A stretch of DNA of 42,293 nucleotides. It comes from Rhodomicrobium udaipurense JA643 (GTDB taxonomy: Bacteria > Pseudomonadota > Alphaproteobacteria > Rhizobiales > Rhodomicrobiaceae). The stretch is from contig NZ_JFZJ01000017.1 of the NCBI RefSeq assembly GCF_000636015.1, forward strand, positions 1-42,293, in the 5' to 3' direction. The notes below the pieces were generated by a model. The model worked only from the letters and a program-made list of their open reading frames with translations. It ran no database searches and was not told the origin of the DNA. Of the stretch, positions 40,048 through 42,293 are shown in pieces. The position numbers and the translations under genes were made by a program. The first letter of the stretch is position 1, and the number at the start of each line of letters is the position of its first letter.

Positions 40048-41904
40048 TCAGCGCCTGCGCTCAACCTGCGATACATCGCGTACCGCACCGCGCGCCGCGC
40101 TCGTCGTCAGCGCCGCATACGCCCGAAGCGCCTGGCTCACATGGCGAACGCGGCTGACGGGCTTCCATGCCACCGCGCCCTTCGCTTCCATCGCCGCGCG
40201 GCGCTTCGCCAGAACCTCGTCGGACAGATCGACGCGAATCACGCGGTTCGGAATGTCGATGACGATGATGTCGCCCTGCTCGACAAGGCCAATCGCGCCG
40301 CCTTCCGCCGCTTCGGGCGACGCATGGCCGATGGAGAGGCCGGACGTGCCGCCCGAAAAACGCCCGTCCGTGATGAGCGCGCATTTCTTGCCGAGGCCCA
40401 TGCTCTTGAGATAGCTCGTCGGGTAGAGCATTTCCTGCATGCCGGGGCCGCCCTTCGGCCCTTCGTAGCGGATGAGCACCACGTCGCCTTCCTTCACCGC
40501 GCCGCCGAGGATCTTCTCGACCGCCTCTTCCTGGCTCTCGCAAATCACCGCCGGGCCGGTAAAGGTGAGGTTCGATGCGTCGACGCCCGCCGTTTTCACG
40601 ATGCAGCCGTCGAGCGCGATGTTGCCGAACAGCACGGCGAGGCCGCCGTCTTTCGAGAACGCGTTCTCCACTGAATGGACGACGCCATTCGCGCGGTCGG
40701 CGTCAAGTTCGTCCCAACGTGCGGCCTGGCTGAAGGCTTCAGTCGTGCGCACGCCACCAGGCGCCGCTTTGAAGAACTCCTGAACGGCGGGATCGTTGGT
40801 GCGCGCGATGTCCCACTTGTCGAGCGCGTCCGCAATCGTCGGCGCGTGCACCGTGCCGCAGCCGCGATTGACAAGCCCGCCGCGGTCGAGTTCACCGAGG
40901 ATGCCCATGATGCCGCCCGCGCGGTGCACGTCTTCCACATGCACATCGGCGATGTTCGGCGCGACCTTGGAGAGGCACGGCACGCGGCGCGACAGCCGGT
41001 CGATGTCGGTCATGGTGAAGGGCACTTCGGCTTCCTGCGCGGCGGCGAGCAGATGCAGCACGGTGTTGGTCGAGCCGCCCATGGCGATGTCGAGCGTCAT
41101 CGCGTTCTCGAACGCCTCGAAATTGGCGATGGAACGCGGGAGCACGCTCGCGTCGTCGCCTTCATAATAGCGCTTGGTGATGTCCACGATGCGCCGCCCC
41201 GCTTCGAGGAACAGTTCCTTGCGGTCCGCATGGGTGGCGAGCATCGTGCCGTTGCCGGGCAGCGAAAGGCCGAGCGCTTCGGTCAGGCAATTCATGGAAT
41301 TGGCCGTGAACATGCCCGAGCACGAGCCGCAGGTCGGGCACGAGTCGCGCTCGTAGGCTTCGGCGACTTCGTCCGACACGCTCGGGTCCGCGCCCTTGAT
41401 CATGGCGTCGATGAGGTCCACCGCGTGCGTCTTGCCGCCGACCGTGACCTTGCCGGCTTCCATCGGGCCGCCGGAAACGAAGATCGTCGGGATGTTGAGG
41501 CGTAGGCTCGCCATCAGCATGCCGGGCGTGATCTTGTCGCAATTCGAGATGCAGACGAGCGCATCGGCGGTGTGAGCGTTGACCATATACTCCACCGAGT
41601 CGGCGATGATCTCGCGCGAGGGCAGCGAATAGAGCATGCCGCTATGGCCCATCGCGATGCCGTCGTCGATGGCGATGGTATCGAATTCCTTGGCGACGCC
41701 GCCCGCCTTCTCGATCTCGCGCGCGACAAGCTGGCCGAGGTCTTTCAGATGCACGTGGCCGGGCACGAACTGTGTGAACGAGTTGGCGATGGCGATGATC
41801 GGCTTGCCGAAATCGCCGTCCTTCATGCCGGTTGCCCGCCAGAGACCGCGAGCGCCCGCCATGTTGCGGCCATGGGTCGAGGTACGGGAGCGATAGTCCG
41901 GCAT
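40048..41904 (-). CDS. ilvD: Dihydroxy-acid dehydratase
   Basis: Iron-sulfur enzyme of valine/isoleucine synthesis, 618 residues. The family motifs are complete: [13 protein letters not shown] and [19 protein letters not shown] carry the cluster cysteines, [14 protein letters not shown] is the conserved middle motif, and [24 protein letters not shown] lies near the C-terminus. Length and N-terminus ([23 protein letters not shown]) are standard for the long IlvD form. The start ATG at 41904 follows an AT-rich promoter stretch containing TTTTAGAATAACTA, a possible iron-regulator half-site. The C-terminal tail (RRR) is short and basic. Confidence 0.96.
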   Translation of the reverse strand: MPDYRSRTSTHGRNMAGARGLWRATGMKDGDFGKPIIAIANSFTQFVPGHVHLKDLGQLVAREIEKAGGVAKEFDTIAIDDGIAMGHSGMLYSLPSREIIADSVEYMVNAHTADALVCISNCDKITPGMLMASLRLNIPTIFVSGGPMEAGKVTVGGKTHAVDLIDAMIKGADPSVSDEVAEAYERDSCPTCGSCSGMFTANSMNCLTEALGLSLPGNGTMLATHADRKELFLEAGRRIVDITKRYYEGDDASVLPRSIANFEAFENAMTLDIAMGGSTNTVLHLLAAAQEAEVPFTMTDIDRLSRRVPCLSKVAPNIADVHVEDVHRAGGIMGILGELDRGGLVNRGCGTVHAPTIADALDKWDIARTNDPAVQEFFKAAPGGVRTTEAFSQAARWDELDADRANGVVHSVENAFSKDGGLAVLFGNIALDGCIVKTAGVDASNLTFTGPAVICESQEEAVEKILGGAVKEGDVVLIRYEGPKGGPGMQEMLYPTSYLKSMGLGKKCALITDGRFSGGTSGLSIGHASPEAAEGGAIGLVEQGDIIVIDIPNRVIRVDLSDEVLAKRRAAMEAKGAVAWKPVSRVRHVSQALRAYAALTTSAARGAVRDVSQVERRR

Positions 41905-41921
41905 TGTCGTGCGCCTTCTTG

Positions 41922-41935
41922 TTTTAGAATAACTA
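41922..41935. promoter_or_regulatory. Possible Irr half-site upstream of ilvD
   Basis: TTTTAGAATAACTA carries the TTTAGAA half of an iron-control element about 20 bases before the ilvD start; the second half is not conserved. Control of an iron-sulfur enzyme by iron status would make sense, but the motif is short. Confidence 0.25.
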
Positions 41936-42040
41936 CGGCGAGTTCATAAACCCGCACACGCTGTCTTATCTAGCGAAAAACGTATGTCGCGCTTTCTTTG
42001 CCCGGTGCAAGGGCGGCGCGCATGGCGAACGCGGTGTACT

Positions 42041-42293
42041 TCAAACGAGCGTGAGGGTGTCGCCAATGCAGACCGTGCCGCCGCGCGTAACCTTCGCGTA
42101 AAGCCCGAGGTTCTTGTGGCCCCATGTGCTTTGCAGCGCCGCCGGGATCGAAATACCGCGCTGCGCCGTCGCCGGGTCGACGCTCGTCGCCTCGCATCGC
42201 GCGGTTTCGGCGAACACCTCAAGCTCCGCGCCGCCACAGGTGAGCGTCTTGCCGACCCAATGCCGCTCTTCCCATGCGGGCACGCCCTCGAAA
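42041..42293 (-). CDS. MOSC-domain protein, C-terminal part (runs off window end)
   Basis: About 83 residues of a leftward gene whose start lies beyond the window. Visible are VPAWEERHWVGKTLTCGGAELEV, ARCEATSVDPATAQRGISIP with the conserved MOSC cysteine (RCxATxVDPxT), and GHKNLGLYAKVTRGGTVCIGDTL, the typical domain end (GVYAxVxxGGxIxxGD). MOSC domains, as in the molybdenum-cofactor sulfurase C-terminus, handle sulfur or molybdenum cofactor. The upstream extent and any N-terminal domain are unknown. Confidence 0.85.
   Translation of the reverse strand, partial: FEGVPAWEERHWVGKTLTCGGAELEVFAETARCEATSVDPATAQRGISIPAALQSTWGHKNLGLYAKVTRGGTVCIGDTLTLV

Noticed and set aside
1..42293. CRISPR arrays, prophage genes, integrases, rRNA operons
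   Set aside because: Read for regularly spaced repeats, phage structural genes, integrase motifs and rRNA sequence; none seen.

Overview
The window looks like chromosomal DNA of a GC-rich alphaproteobacterium, most likely order Hyphomicrobiales (Rhizobiales). The reasons are the block ubiG / lysC-ptsP-prfA-prmC-DUF4167 protein, a PTS-Ntr enzyme I with a GAF domain, a NDUFAF5-like methyltransferase next to ComF-GrxC-Nit, an ExbB with a long periplasmic N-terminus, and iron-box-like operators. The genus cannot be fixed from sequence alone. All calls come from reading translations and motifs; no database search was run.

Region 1 (1-14789) is a compact iron/siderophore acquisition island. A TonB-dependent siderophore receptor (leftward, cut by the window edge) diverges from an AraC-type regulator. 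A leftward ABC importer operon follows (binding protein, two permeases, ATPase). A rightward unit then encodes a FecI-type sigma factor, a FecR-type anti-sigma regulator and a receptor with the N-terminal STN signalling domain. After it come ExbB, ExbD, TonB and an EntS-like MFS protein. The parts fit together: outer-membrane receptors powered by the local TonB-ExbBD, a periplasmic/inner-membrane ABC route, cell-surface signalling and probable siderophore export. No siderophore synthesis gene is present. Several promoters in the island share diverged AT-rich palindromic elements.

Region 2 (14903-25274) holds a tRNA-Thr, glutamine-dependent NAD synthetase overlapping a glutamyl-tRNA synthetase, a single-domain globin, three small secreted proteins, a paired M16 protease operon, an ABC-F ATPase and a further small secreted protein.

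Region 3 (25448-32627) holds a YdjM/DUF457 membrane protein, then one visibly AT-rich ParA-like ATPase gene that looks transferred, then housekeeping genes: a NDUFAF5-like methyltransferase, ComF, GrxC, a Nit-family amidase, a prolyl-tRNA editing protein, a zinc-ribbon membrane protein, a GNAT enzyme and UbiG.

Region 4 (32709-42293) is lysC-ptsP-prfA-prmC-DUF4167 gene, followed by a truncated IS630-type transposase and a strong bidirectional terminator, then leftward ilvD and the 3' end of a MOSC-domain gene. The insertion-sequence scar sits where I would expect clpB in many relatives, so it may mark a rearrangement.

The points most worth a second look are the shared promoter module of the iron island, the helically phased GACGTAA repeats before nadE, the orphan AT-rich ParA gene, and the cluster of tiny, very basic or cysteine-rich secreted proteins.
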